Assembly: GCA_964017195.1 (NCBI GenBank)
Contig: OZ024892.1
Location: 18,078,704-18,142,703 of the forward strand
Source of the DNA: Siderastrea radians
Taxonomy: Eukaryota; Cnidaria; Anthozoa; Scleractinia; Rhizangiidae
DNA: 64,000 nucleotides
Direction of reading: 5' to 3'
Every line of letters starts with the position of its first letter. Within the stretch, counting starts at the first letter, position 1. This document shows, one piece after another, positions 12,301 to 21,820 of the stretch. The position numbers and the translations under genes were made by a program. The notes under the pieces were generated by a model. It did not search any database. It was not told the DNA's origin and saw only the letters and a program-made list of their open reading frames with translations.

Positions 12301-15300
12301 TTAAAGGGCCCAGGCATATCAAATAACTCAACCGTTTCAAATTCCCCAACCATATCGAACGAGCCAACCAGCTCAAATAAGCCAACCATATCAAATGAGC
12401 CAACCAGATCAAATGACCCAACCATATCAAATAATCCAATTGGTTTAAATGGCAAACCCATATCAAATCAAATGAGCCAACCGGTTCAAATGACCCAACA
12501 ATATCAAATGACCCAGCTGGTGAAAATGGCCCAACCATGTCAAATGACCCAACCGGTACAAATTGCCCAGGCATATTAAATGAGCCAACCGAATCAAATG
12601 ACGCGGCGATATCAAATGAGCCACCCAATTGAAATGACCCAACCATATCAAATGAGCAAACCAAATCAAATGAATCATGTCATCTGGTTCAAATGGCTAA
12701 GAAGGATGCATTGACCCCACTGGTTCATGATCATGGTCCATGGGTTGACTCATGCAACCGGCTCAATTGACTTAATCACATCAAATACCCAACCGGATCA
12801 AATGGCCTAACCATATCAAATGACCCAACCATATCAAATGACCCAACTGGTTCAAATGGCCAAGCCATATCAAATGACCCAACCAGATCAAATGACCCAA
12901 TGGTTCAAATGGCCCAGCCATATCAAATGAGCAAACCGGTTTAAATGGCCCAACCATATCAAATGACCCAACCGGTTCAAATTTCCCAACTAGTTCAAAT
13001 AGCCCACCGGTTCAAATGGTCCAATCATATCAAGTGACCCAACTGGCTCAAATGGCCCACACCATATGAAATGACCCAACTGGATCAAATATATCCAACC
13101 AGATCAAATGGCCAACCGGTTCAAATGGTCCAATCATATCAAGTGACCCAACTGGTTCAAATTGCCCAACCATATCAAATGACCCAACTGGTTCAAATGC
13201 CCCAACCATGTCAAATGAGCAAACCGGTTTGAATGACAAAACCGGTTTAAATAACCCCACCAGTTCAGATTTCTCAACCTGTTTAAATGGCCGTACCATA
13301 TCAAATGACCAAACCATTTCAAATGGCCCAACCATATCAAATTACCCAACAGGTTGAAATAACCCAACCAGTTCAAATGGCCCAACCATACCAAATAAGG
13401 CAACCGGCTCAAATAAGCTCACCAGATCAAATGAACCAATCATTTCAAATGACCCAACCATATCAAATGAGCCAATCGGTTCAAATGGCCCAACCATATA
13501 AAATGACCCAACCAGTTCAAATGAGCCAAGAGGTTAAAATGACCCAACCATATCAAATGACTCAACCAGTTCAAATAACCCAACCATATCAAATGAGCCA
13601 AGCGGCTCAAATAAGCCAATTCAGATCAAATAAACCAACCAGATAAAATGACCCATCCCTATCAAATAATCCAACAGGTTCAATAACCCAACCATATCAA
13701 ATGAGCCAACCGGCGCAAATAAGCCAGTCATATCAAATAAGCCAACCAGATCAAATGATCCAAGAGGTTAAAATGACCCAACCATATAAAATGACCCAAC
13801 CAGTTCAAATGAGCCAAGAGGTTAAAATGACCCAACCATATCAAATGACTCAACCAGTTCAAATAACCCAACGATATCAAATGACCCAACAGGTTCAAAT
13901 GTCCCAACCAGTTCAAATTGCCCAACCATATCAAATGAGCCAACCGCCTCAAATAAGCCAATCATATCAAATAAACCAACCAGATCAAATGACCCAACCA
14001 TATTAAATCACACAACCATATGAAATGACGCAACAGGTTCAAATGACCCAACCAGTTAAAATGGCTCAACCATATCAAATAACCAAACCGGTTCAAATGA
14101 CCCAACAGGTTCAAATGACGCAACCATATCACATGACCCAACACGTTTAAATGACCCAATCAGTTCAAGGGGCCCAACCATATCAAATGACTCAACCGGT
14201 TCAAAAGGCCCAACCATATCGAATGAGCCAACCAGCTCAAATAAGCCAACCATATCAAATGAGCCAACCAGATCAAATGACCCAACCATATCAAATAATC
14301 CAATTGGTTTAAATGGCAAAACCATATCAAATCAAATGAGCCAGCTGGTTCAAATGGCCCAATCATATCAAATGAGCCGAGCGGCTCAACTGGCCCAACA
14401 ATATCAAATGACTCAGCTGGTTAAAATGGCCCAACCCTATCAAATGACCCAACCGGTTCAAAATACCCCAGGGATATTAAATGAGCCAACCGAATCAAAT
14501 GACGCAGCCCTATCAAATGAGCCACCCAATTGAAATGACCCAACCATATCAAATGAGCCAACCAAATCAAATGAATCATCTCGGTCATCTGGTTCAAATG
14601 GCTCAGAAGGGTGCATTGACCCAACTGGTTCATAATCATGGTCCATGGGTTGACCCATGCAACCGGCTCAATTGACTTAATCACATCAAATACCCAACGG
14701 CATCAAATGGCACAACCGGATGAAATGAGCCAACCATGTTAAATGAGCCAACCGGCTCAAATGACCTAACTGGCCCAAGTGGCCCAACTATATCAAATGA
14801 GCCAAGCGGATCACATTAGCCAACTGGATCGAATGAGCCAACTGGCTCAAATGGCGTAACCATATCAAATGACCCAACCACATCAAATGACCCAACTGGT
14901 TCAAATGGCCAAACCATATCAAATGACACAACCAGGTCAAATGAACCGACTCGTTCAAATGGCCCTACCAGTTCAAATGGCCCAGCCATATCAAATGGCC
15001 TAAACGGCTCAAATGGACCAATCATATCAAGTGAGCAAACCGGTTTTAATGGCCCAACCATATCAAATGACCCAACCGGTTCTAATTACCCAACCAGTTC
15101 AAATGGCTCAGTCATATCAAATGGCATAAACGGTTCAAATGGACCAATCATATCAAGTGAGCCAACTGGTTCAAATGGCCCAACCATATCAAATGACCCA
15201 ACTGGTTCAAGTGATCCAGTCAGATCAAATGGGGCAACCGGTTCAAATGTCAAAAAAATATCAAATGACCCAACCAGTTCAAATAGCCCAACCATATCAA

Positions 15301-15516
15301 ATGACTCAACTTGTTCAAATGGCCCAACCATATCAAATGACCCAACCAGTTCAAATGGCCCAATCATATCAAATGAGCAAACCGGTTTAAATGACAAAAC
15401 CGGTTTAAATGACCCAACCAGTTTAAATTTCTCAACCTGTTTAAATGGCCTAACCATATCAAATGACCAAACCATTTCAAATGGCCCAACCATATCAAAT
15501 TACCCAACTAGTTTAA
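9359..15516. repeat. 18-bp satellite block
   Basis: This is the same 18/36-bp satellite as 672-2938. The part from 9359 to about 12100 matches 46220-48846 at a nearly constant offset of about 36.8 kb, showing that both belong to the segmental duplication. Anchor segments with the CATGGGTTGACCCATG motif lie near 10144, 12675 and 14573. All long frames here are satellite translations. Confidence 0.95.
14573..14690. repeat. Non-periodic anchor segment inside the satellite (exemplar)
   Basis: A segment of about 120 bp that does not follow the 18-bp period interrupts the satellite: GAATCATCTCGGTCATCTGG, GGTGCATTGACCCAACTGG, then ATCATGGTCCATGGGTTGAC and CCATGCAACCGGC, ending in ATCACATCAAATACCC. 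It contains the inverted repeat CATGGGT-TG-ACCCATG. Copies begin near 1876, 10144, 12675, 14573, 28912, 31481, 32618, 34081, 34915, 36437, 39598 and 46958, at irregular spacing of about 0.8-2.6 kb within blocks. Confidence 0.85.
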
Positions 15517-15565
15517 GGACGTTCGCGCGAAAAACTTCTACAATACAGATTTTTTTCATACTTTG
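15112..15565. repeat. Left copy of a ~455-bp direct repeat flanking the PLE
   Basis: Satellite plus the first 49 bp of a MITE (TTAA then GGACGTTCGCGC at 15513-15528) are repeated almost exactly at 20764-21219. The PLE composite lies precisely between the two copies, and the right copy continues into the complete MITE. Only a few substitutions separate the copies. Confidence 0.85.
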
Positions 15566-15882
15566 TTTTTTATTTTTTAAAGTTAAACCAGTGAGCAGCA
15601 CTTCTGCGAACTACTTGAGTTGTAGAACTTTTTTATTTCTCCTACGCGTTTCGTGTGACTAGCGCACACTTCTTCAGGGAGTTATACAATACAACCAAGT
15701 ATACCTGTATATATACCTAAACACAGTCTACATTTCGCAAAAAACACCTACGGATTTGCGTATACAAACCACTCGGTAATGCGTCTAGGAAACAGGCGGA
15801 AAAATATTAAAGGTGTGACATATTTTGAGTGTGAAATAATTATTTGGGGCCCACAGTTTTAGCTAAAACTGTGGGCCCCAAA
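15566..15882 (-). repeat. PLE pseudo-LTR, outermost 3' copy
   Basis: About 310 bp from the TTTTTTAAAGTTAAACCAG side to a perfect palindrome at 15843-15882 built on GGGGCCCACAGTTTTAGC and its complement. A hammerhead-like motif lies on the minus strand at 15641-15680. It joins the MITE fragment directly at 15565/15566. Confidence 0.9.
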
Positions 15883-15942
15883 AATTTTTTAATTTTTTAA
15901 TTTTTTTAAAATTTTTTAATTTTTTAAAATTTTTTAAAATTT

Positions 15943-16249
15943 TTTAAAGTTAAACCAGTGAGCAGCACTTCTGCGAACTACTTGAGTTGTAGAACTTTTT
16001 TATTTCTCCTACGCGTTTCGTGTGACTAGCGCACACTTCTTCAGGGAGTTATACAATACAACCAAGTATACCTGTATATATACCTAAACACAGTCTACAT
16101 TTCGCAAAAAACACCTACGGATTTGCGTATACAAACCACTCGGTAATGCGTCTAGGAAACAGGCGGAAAAATATTAAAGGTGTGACATATTTTGAGTGTG
16201 AAATAATTATTTGGGGCCCACAGTTTTAGCTAAAACTGTGGGCCCCAAA
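15943..16249 (-). repeat. PLE pseudo-LTR, second 3' copy
   Basis: Essentially identical to 15566-15882 and separated from it by an A/T-only spacer of TTTTTTAA-type units (15883-15942). Its palindrome is at 16210-16249 and its hammerhead-like motif at 16008-16046, minus strand. Confidence 0.9.
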
Positions 16250-16584
16250 ATTTTTTAATTTTTTAATTTTTTAATTTTTTAAAGTTAAACCAGTGAGCAG
16301 CACTTCTGCGAACTACTTGAGTTGTAGAACTTTTTTATTTCTCCTACGCGTTTCGTGTGACTAGCGCACACTTCTTCAGGGAGTTATACAATACAACCAA
16401 GTATACCTGTATATATACCTAAACACAGTCTACATTTCGCAAAAAACACCTACGGATTTGCGTATACAAACCACTCGGTAATGCGTCTAGGAAACAGGCG
16501 GAAAAATATTAAAGGTGTGACATATTTTGAGTGTGAAATAATTATTTGGGGCCCACAGTTTTAGCTAAAACTGTGGGCCCCAAA
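16250..16584 (-). repeat. PLE pseudo-LTR adjoining the RT ORF
   Basis: The third tandem copy. Its palindrome (16545-16584) starts just downstream, on the minus strand, of the RT stop codon, so the coding region ends almost at the pLTR border. The hammerhead-like motif is at 16343-16381, minus strand. Confidence 0.9.
16343..16381 (-). ncRNA. Hammerhead-ribozyme-like motif in PLE pLTR
   Basis: On the minus strand the sequence reads CTGAAGA, one extra A, a GTGTG/CACAC stem with a 7-nt loop, then GAAAC followed by GCGT. CTGANGA and GAAA separated by stem II form the hammerhead core, and such motifs are established features of PLE pLTRs. The extra A and the very short stem III make catalytic activity uncertain. 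The same motif occurs at 15641-15680, 16008-16046, 19402-19440 (minus) and 20646-20683 (plus). Confidence 0.5.
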
Positions 16585-16592
16585 AATCTAAC

Positions 16593-18344
16593 TTACTTAC
16601 ATAGATTAGCTAAAGTTACAGTAGATTTGTAACAAACAGTGCAGTCCAAATCTGGAAGCATCTGGCTAATAGCATGCTTAATACGTGCGTGACTGCAGTT
16701 ATAAGTGGTTTTGAAGACAATAGTCTTGTTGACCTTAGACCTATTTTTAGGTTTCTCCATAAGCCATCTTCTCCTGTCACTGTATCTTGTTTCGCGAAAC
16801 AGCGGGAGCAAAAATCGATAAGGATAACCCCTAACTCGTAGCCGTCTCCAAAATTTCTCCCTAGTCTCGGAAAAAGACTTAAAGGAAGAGCTGTTTCTAG
16901 CATACCTCATTAATTCCCCCTTAATAAAGGCTTTCTTATTGCTAGATGGATGAAACGACTCGAAGGGTATATATAGATATTTGTTAAGAGGCTTTTGAAA
17001 AGTTGAAAACTGCAGTACGTTTGATGAAGTATCCCTATAGAGAAACAGATCCAGAAAGGGAATGCTACTATCACTAATACAATAAGTAAGTTTTATACGA
17101 TCTGTTTTGCTGCTAAGAGCGTCTAGAAATTCTAGAAGGGTATCCTTGGGGCCAACCCAAATGGCGAAGATGTCATCGATAAAGCGCCGATAAAGAGTAA
17201 GATAACTAGAATATTGCTCTACGATATCTTTCTCATGATAATACATAAATGCATTGGCTACCGTGACAGCAAATGGGGTGCCCATGGCAATACCATACTC
17301 TTGATGAAAGATGTCTGAGCTAAACTCCGAAGATAAGAAATTATTCTCTAAAACCAGCCTAGAGAGCTGAATCAACAATGGAGTCTCAGGCGCTTGAGCC
17401 TCTCGAAGAAGGAGATCGAGGGCTACCAATGCTTTCTTAGTATCCACATTGGGATAAAGGGAAACAACGTCTGCGGTGACAAGAAAGCAATTGGAGTGAG
17501 GCAAAGCCGTGTTCTCCAATAGTTGAATCAACTCGCTAGAATCCCTAAGTACAGTAGGCATACGTAGTTTAGGCTTAATAAGCTCGTCAACAAAAATACT
17601 GATAGGTCTTGTAATATATGAATGACTAGCAGCGATAGGTCTGCCCACCATAGGCGTTTTATGTATCTTAGGGAGAACATAGAATTTAGCCGGAGCTACA
17701 AAATGATCGTAACTACGAAGGAATCTAGCTACATTAGGAACAATAAACTGGCAGTAAGTTGACATAAGCTGTTCGCGACGCTTAATTACATTGTCACGAT
17801 AAACATACCAGTCCTCCAGGGTGACCTTGGAGTAGGAGAGTTCATCGCTCAGATGTCTAAGTGTCTCATTTTTCACCCAGTCTGTTGACATTAGGGCCGG
17901 GCCTAAGTTCTTGTCGGTTGGAAGAACTCTGACCGTTTGGTTGTTTTTGAGCTGTTTGAGCTCAGCTCTGTCCTGTCTAGTAAGATTGTTCTTCCAGCGC
18001 GGTTTGTGTTCAGAAATGTTCCTTCGCAGTGATTCACTAAGATGAAAGAGTTTGTCTTCGAGTTCGGGGTCCTCTCGCGGCGGATTCCAGCCAGTGGGAA
18101 CGTACAATCGTGGATTGAAATTAGGATCCTGTGGCTGATCAGCGAATAACGCATGAAGACGAACTCTGCGACAAAAGTCTTTAATCTGTAAATCAAACTC
18201 AGCTGCAGTAGGGGATTTGAGCGAGGGCCTGAATTTAAGCCCCATACCCAAAACCCTAGACTGCCGCTCAGTAAGTTTGACGTTAGAAAAGTTGTGGATT
18301 TCCGAGTTCCGAGGAAGCCAGTCGTACAGGGGTCGTTTCGCCAT
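16593..18344 (-). CDS. PLE reverse transcriptase (ORF2), intact, no GIY-YIG domain
   Basis: A 583-aa protein. The RT core carries LPKIHKTP (about residues 224-231), a first catalytic Asp in TADVVSLYPN (290-299), AMGTPFAVTVAN (353-364) and the PLE-type active site RRFIDDIFAIW (386-396, with DD at 390-391). It would copy element RNA into DNA. Canonical Penelope proteins carry a C-terminal GIY-YIG endonuclease, but here the protein stops at a short Cys-containing tail (DCTVCYKS) right before the pLTR, so it appears endonuclease-deficient. The ATG lies 35 nt downstream of the ORF1 stop. A second, truncated copy at 19652-20447 differs by only a few residues. No stops or frameshifts are seen. Confidence 0.92.
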   Translation of the reverse strand: MAKRPLYDWLPRNSEIHNFSNVKLTERQSRVLGMGLKFRPSLKSPTAAEFDLQIKDFCRRVRLHALFADQPQDPNFNPRLYVPTGWNPPREDPELEDKLFHLSESLRRNISEHKPRWKNNLTRQDRAELKQLKNNQTVRVLPTDKNLGPALMSTDWVKNETLRHLSDELSYSKVTLEDWYVYRDNVIKRREQLMSTYCQFIVPNVARFLRSYDHFVAPAKFYVLPKIHKTPMVGRPIAASHSYITRPISIFVDELIKPKLRMPTVLRDSSELIQLLENTALPHSNCFLVTADVVSLYPNVDTKKALVALDLLLREAQAPETPLLIQLSRLVLENNFLSSEFSSDIFHQEYGIAMGTPFAVTVANAFMYYHEKDIVEQYSSYLTLYRRFIDDIFAIWVGPKDTLLEFLDALSSKTDRIKLTYCISDSSIPFLDLFLYRDTSSNVLQFSTFQKPLNKYLYIPFESFHPSSNKKAFIKGELMRYARNSSSFKSFSETREKFWRRLRVRGYPYRFLLPLFRETRYSDRRRWLMEKPKNRSKVNKTIVFKTTYNCSHARIKHAISQMLPDLDCTVCYKSTVTLANLCK

Positions 18345-18379
18345 TTTGAAGAGCCGCTTTTCGTGGACTGAGCGACAGT

Positions 18380-19306
18380 CTATTTTGCGGGGCCGGAACC
18401 TTTGCCTTTGACGTTTTTTGCCGACGATCGAGGACTTTCAACCCGTTTGGCTGAGTTAGATCGTGGCGACTTTGGTGACTTGGATCTACCCCGCTGTTGT
18501 CTACGCTGGTTTTGTCCTTTAGATCGACTCTGGGGCGATTTGGACCTATTCTGTCGACGCGACTTTTGCTTTCGTTGCCGACTTCCAGGATTGTCTGAGA
18601 AAGAGACCTTTCTTTGATGAACGCTACCGGCTGGTTGTTCTTGCGTGCGGTGGATCTCTTGACGGATAATTTCCCGGATGGATTGCTCGTCTGGGACGAA
18701 AGGCTCGTTCGTCTCCATTTCTCGCCCTTTGTTCTCTTTACGGGTGATCTCCGCTTGTAGAGACTTGGAGGCACGGGCGACGGCACTGTCCGAAGACAGT
18801 TTGACCACAAACGCTCCTGCTGCTTCGACGAGATTATCCACCTGGCTGGAGGTGACTTCCTTTACTTTAGAGAGGTGGGTTTTCCACTGAGCGATGGTAC
18901 CATCTATGTCCCTTTCTCGCTCTAGAATCGCCTCACGGCGGACTTCCACATCGACGCGGAGACTGTCAGTAGCAGCATCCAGAAGTTTGAATTCTGCTTC
19001 GCGGATGATAGCATCAAACTTCGCTTGAAGAGTTTCAGCGTCTTGGCCCTTGGCTTTGACGCGTTGAATCCGCAGGCCCGAAGGTATCGTGCCGTCGGCT
19101 GCATGTTTTTCAAGGAGCTTGATTCTTGCCAAGAGACTCGAATGAGTTTTTTCGATGTCCAGGCGCTCGCGAACTTTCTTTCTCAGAATAGCTTCGATCG
19201 TAGAGTCAAGCTTGGATGGACTGCCGTCTGGTAGCGGAGCGGGATCTTCGCTGCTCGGTCGGCGACGTTTTGAACCTGCGCTGCTACCTTCATTGTTGTT
19301 CGCCAT
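18380..19306 (-). CDS. PLE ORF1, coiled-coil protein with basic RS-like tail
   Basis: A 308-aa protein that starts about 20 nt downstream of the upstream pLTR (minus strand) and ends 35 nt before the RT ORF. The N-terminus is polar (SAGSKRRRPSSEDPAPL). Residues of about 35-185 are heptad-rich and charged, which suggests a coiled coil. The last ~75 residues are rich in Arg, Lys, Ser and Gln (RSKSPQSRSKGQNQRR), which suggests RNA binding. By analogy with ORF1 proteins of other retroelements it may coat element RNA; that is inference, since I recognise no domain. It depends on the same transcript as the RT. Confidence 0.8.
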   Translation of the reverse strand: MANNNEGSSAGSKRRRPSSEDPAPLPDGSPSKLDSTIEAILRKKVRERLDIEKTHSSLLARIKLLEKHAADGTIPSGLRIQRVKAKGQDAETLQAKFDAIIREAEFKLLDAATDSLRVDVEVRREAILERERDIDGTIAQWKTHLSKVKEVTSSQVDNLVEAAGAFVVKLSSDSAVARASKSLQAEITRKENKGREMETNEPFVPDEQSIREIIRQEIHRTQEQPAGSVHQRKVSFSDNPGSRQRKQKSRRQNRSKSPQSRSKGQNQRRQQRGRSKSPKSPRSNSAKRVESPRSSAKNVKGKGSGPAK

Positions 19307-19325
19307 GTGGCTTCTTCTGGTACTA

Positions 19326-19645
19326 ATGCAGAATTTTTTAAAGTTAAACCAGTGAGCAGCACTTCTGCGAACTACTTGAGTTGTAGAACTTTTTTATTTC
19401 TCCTACGCGTTTCGTGTGACTAGCGCACACTTCTTCAGGGAGTTATACAATACAACCAAGTATACCTGTATATATACCTAAACACAGTCTACATTTCGCA
19501 AAAAACACCTACGGATTTGCGTATACAAACCACTCGGTAATGCGTCTAGGAAACAGGCGGAAAAATATTAAAGGTGTGACATATTTTGAGTGTGAAATAA
19601 TTATTTGGGGCCCACAGTTTTAGCTAAAACTGTGGGCCCCAAAAA
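19326..19645 (-). repeat. PLE pseudo-LTR upstream of ORF1
   Basis: Identical in layout to the three 3' copies. It lies between the truncated RT copy and ORF1, so it is both the 3' end of the upstream partial element and the 5' leader of the complete one. Palindrome at 19604-19643; hammerhead-like motif at 19402-19440, minus strand. Confidence 0.9.
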
Positions 19646-19651
19646 TCTAAC

Positions 19652-20447
19652 TTACTTACATAGATTAGCTAAAGTTACAGTAGATTTGTAACAAACAGTG
19701 CAGTCCAAATCTGGAAGCATCTGGCTAATAGCATGCTTAATACGTGCGTGACTGCAGTTATAAGTGGTTTTGAAGACAATAGTCTTGTTGACCTTAGACC
19801 TATTTTTAGGTTTCTCCATAAGCCATCTTCTCCTGTCACTGTATCTTATTTCGCGAAACAGCGGGAGCAAAAATCGATAAGGATAACCCCTAACTCGTAG
19901 CCGTCTCCAAAATTTCTCCCTAGTCTCGGAAAAAGACTTAAAGGAAGAGCTGTTTCTAGCATACCTCATTAATTCCTCCTTAATAAAGGCTTTCTTATTG
20001 CTAGATGGATGAAACGACTCGAAGGGTATATATAGATATTTGTTAAGAGGCTTTTGAAAAGTTGAAAACTGCAGTACGTTTGATGAAGTATCCCTATAGA
20101 GAAACAGATCCAGAAAGGAAATGCTACTATCACTAATACAATAAGTAAGTTTTATACGATCTGTTTTGCTGCTAAGAGCGTCTAGAAATTCTAGAAGGGT
20201 ATCCTTGGGGCCAACCCAAATGGCGAAGATGTCATCGATAAAGCGCCGATAAAGAGTAAGATAACTAGAATATTGCTCTACGATATCTTTCTCATGATAA
20301 TACATAAATGCATTGGCTACCGTGACAGCAAATGGGGTGCCCATGGCAATACCATACTCTTGATGAAAGATGTCTGAGCTAAACTCCGAAGATAAGAAAT
20401 TATTCTCTAAAACCAGCCTAGAGAGCTGAATCAACAATGGAGTCTCA
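19652..20447 (-). pseudogene. 5'-truncated PLE reverse transcriptase copy
   Basis: This encodes the C-terminal ~263 residues of the RT, including FIDDIFAIW, nearly identical to the complete ORF (for example Ile for Thr and Glu for Gly in the C-terminal third). The 5' side is cut inside the codons before LLIQLSRL and fused to an inverted pLTR at 20448. It is a product of partial copying or rearrangement and has no start of its own. Confidence 0.9.
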
Positions 20448-20755
20448 GGCCCACAGTTTTAGCTAAAACTGTGGGCCCCAAATAATTATTTCACACTCAA
20501 AATATGTCACACCTTTAATATTTTTCCGCCTGTTTCCTAGACGCATTACCGAGTGGTTTGTATACGCAAATCCGTAGGTGTTTTTTGCGAAATGTAGACT
20601 GTGTTTAGGTATATATACAGGTATACTTGGTTGTATTGTATAACTCCCTGAAGAAGTGTGCGCTAGTCACACGAAACGCGTAGGAGAAATAAAAAAGTTC
20701 TACAACTCAAGTAGTTCGCAGAAGTGCTGCTCACTGGTTTAACTTTAAAAAATTT
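20448..20755 (+). repeat. Inverted PLE pseudo-LTR
   Basis: The same ~310-bp unit in the opposite orientation. Its palindrome lacks the first two G residues at the fusion with the truncated RT (20448). The hammerhead-like motif is on the plus strand at 20646-20683. Inverted terminal fragments are common in PLE insertions. Confidence 0.9.
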
Positions 20756-20763
20756 TAAAAAAA

Positions 20764-21219
20764 TGCCATATCAAATGGCCTAAACGGTTCAAATGGACCA
20801 ATCATATCAAGTGAGCCAACTGGTTCAAATGGCCCAACCATATCAAATGACCCAACTGGTTCAAATGATCCAGTCAGATCAAATGGGGCAACTGGTTCAA
20901 ATGTCAAAAAAATATCAAATGACCCAACCAGTTCAAATAGCCCAACCATATCAAATGACTCAACTTGTTCAAATGGCCCAACCATATCAAATGACCCAAC
21001 CAGTTCAAATGGCCCAATCATATCAAATGAGCAAACCGGTTTAAATGACAAAACCGGTTTAAATGACCCAACCAGTTTAAATTTCTCAACCTGTTTAAAT
21101 GGCCTAACCATATCAAATGACCAAACCATTTCAAATGGCCCAACCATATCAAATTACCCAACTAGTTTAAGGACGTTCGCGCGAAAAACTTCTACAATAC
21201 AGATTTTTTTCATACTTTG
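20764..21219. repeat. Right copy of the ~455-bp direct repeat flanking the PLE
   Basis: Matches 15112-15565 (satellite plus the first 49 bp of the TTAA MITE) with few substitutions. On this side the MITE continues to its full length. Confidence 0.85.
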
Positions 21220-21816
21220 GCTGCAGTCAGATAATGAGTTACCTATGTCAGAAATGCAAAACAATTGGGGGGTCACCGACTTCGTTTTCAAAATAAAGCG
21301 CGTGGAAAACTACCCCAATTTTGACAAATTGGCCCTCGCAACTCGACATGGCCTCAGTGCTTGTTAGTTGAAAAATATTAAAAATGATTCGCTGTAGACC
21401 CACTTTCTTAGTCAAATTTTATTTAAGTTGGTCTGTCAAGTAAACTATGTGAGCTGGTGTCATCCTTTTAGTTAAACTCATCCTCTAAGATGGACTTCTG
21501 CGAGCACCGTGCAGCTACAATGATAGCATAATTCGATGCCCCGAGGGCAGAAAAGTTGAAAAACATCAAACTTCCACAATACAGATTTTCTTTATTTTTT
21601 CTCAAAACGTAGATAATTGACAGAGAAAGTGATTTATCAAAAGAAAATATGGGGTCACCGAACATTTAAGAGAGTTAAACCCGTGCATAGATACTAAAGT
21701 GCCCACTAGCGCTATATATCTCCACATTTCTCCAACAGCGCGCGCGCTCAATGCATGACGTGGCAGTGAATTGCGTGCGTAGTAAGGATGCCCAGAAACA
21801 ATTAGCGCGAACGTCC
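21171..21816. mobile_element. TTAA-flanked MITE (piggyBac-type target)
   Basis: A 646-bp element with 12-bp inverted ends GGACGTTCGCGC, bounded by TTAA at 21167-21170 and 21817-21820. The satellite at 10636-10650 reads AGTTTAAATGG at the same position without the element, an independent empty site that confirms TTAA as the duplicated target. There is no transposase frame. TTAA duplication is the hallmark of piggyBac-type elements; the family name is inference from that. Confidence 0.85.
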
Positions 21817-21820
21817 TTAA

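Larger units (their letters stand above)
15566..20760 (-). mobile_element. Penelope-like element composite
   Basis: Read on the minus strand the order is: an inverted pLTR (20755-20448), a 5'-truncated RT (20447-19652), a pLTR (19645-19326), ORF1 (19306-18380), the RT ORF (18344-16593), then three tandem pLTRs (16584-15566). Partial tandem copies, repeated pLTRs and an inverted terminal copy are characteristic of PLEs. The RT motifs are of PLE type, and no LTR-retrotransposon gag, protease or integrase is present. The near identity of all copies indicates recent activity. Confidence 0.9.

Noticed and set aside
15566..16584. Long terminal repeats of an LTR retrotransposon
   Set aside because: The adjacent RT is of Penelope type, there is no gag, protease or integrase, and the repeats occur three in tandem plus one inverted, which fits pLTRs.
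18283..18810. 175-aa minus ORF overlapping PLE ORF1
   Set aside because: It is in a shifted frame over the RS-rich part of ORF1 and the ORF1/ORF2 junction; it is a shadow of the basic, low-complexity coding sequence.
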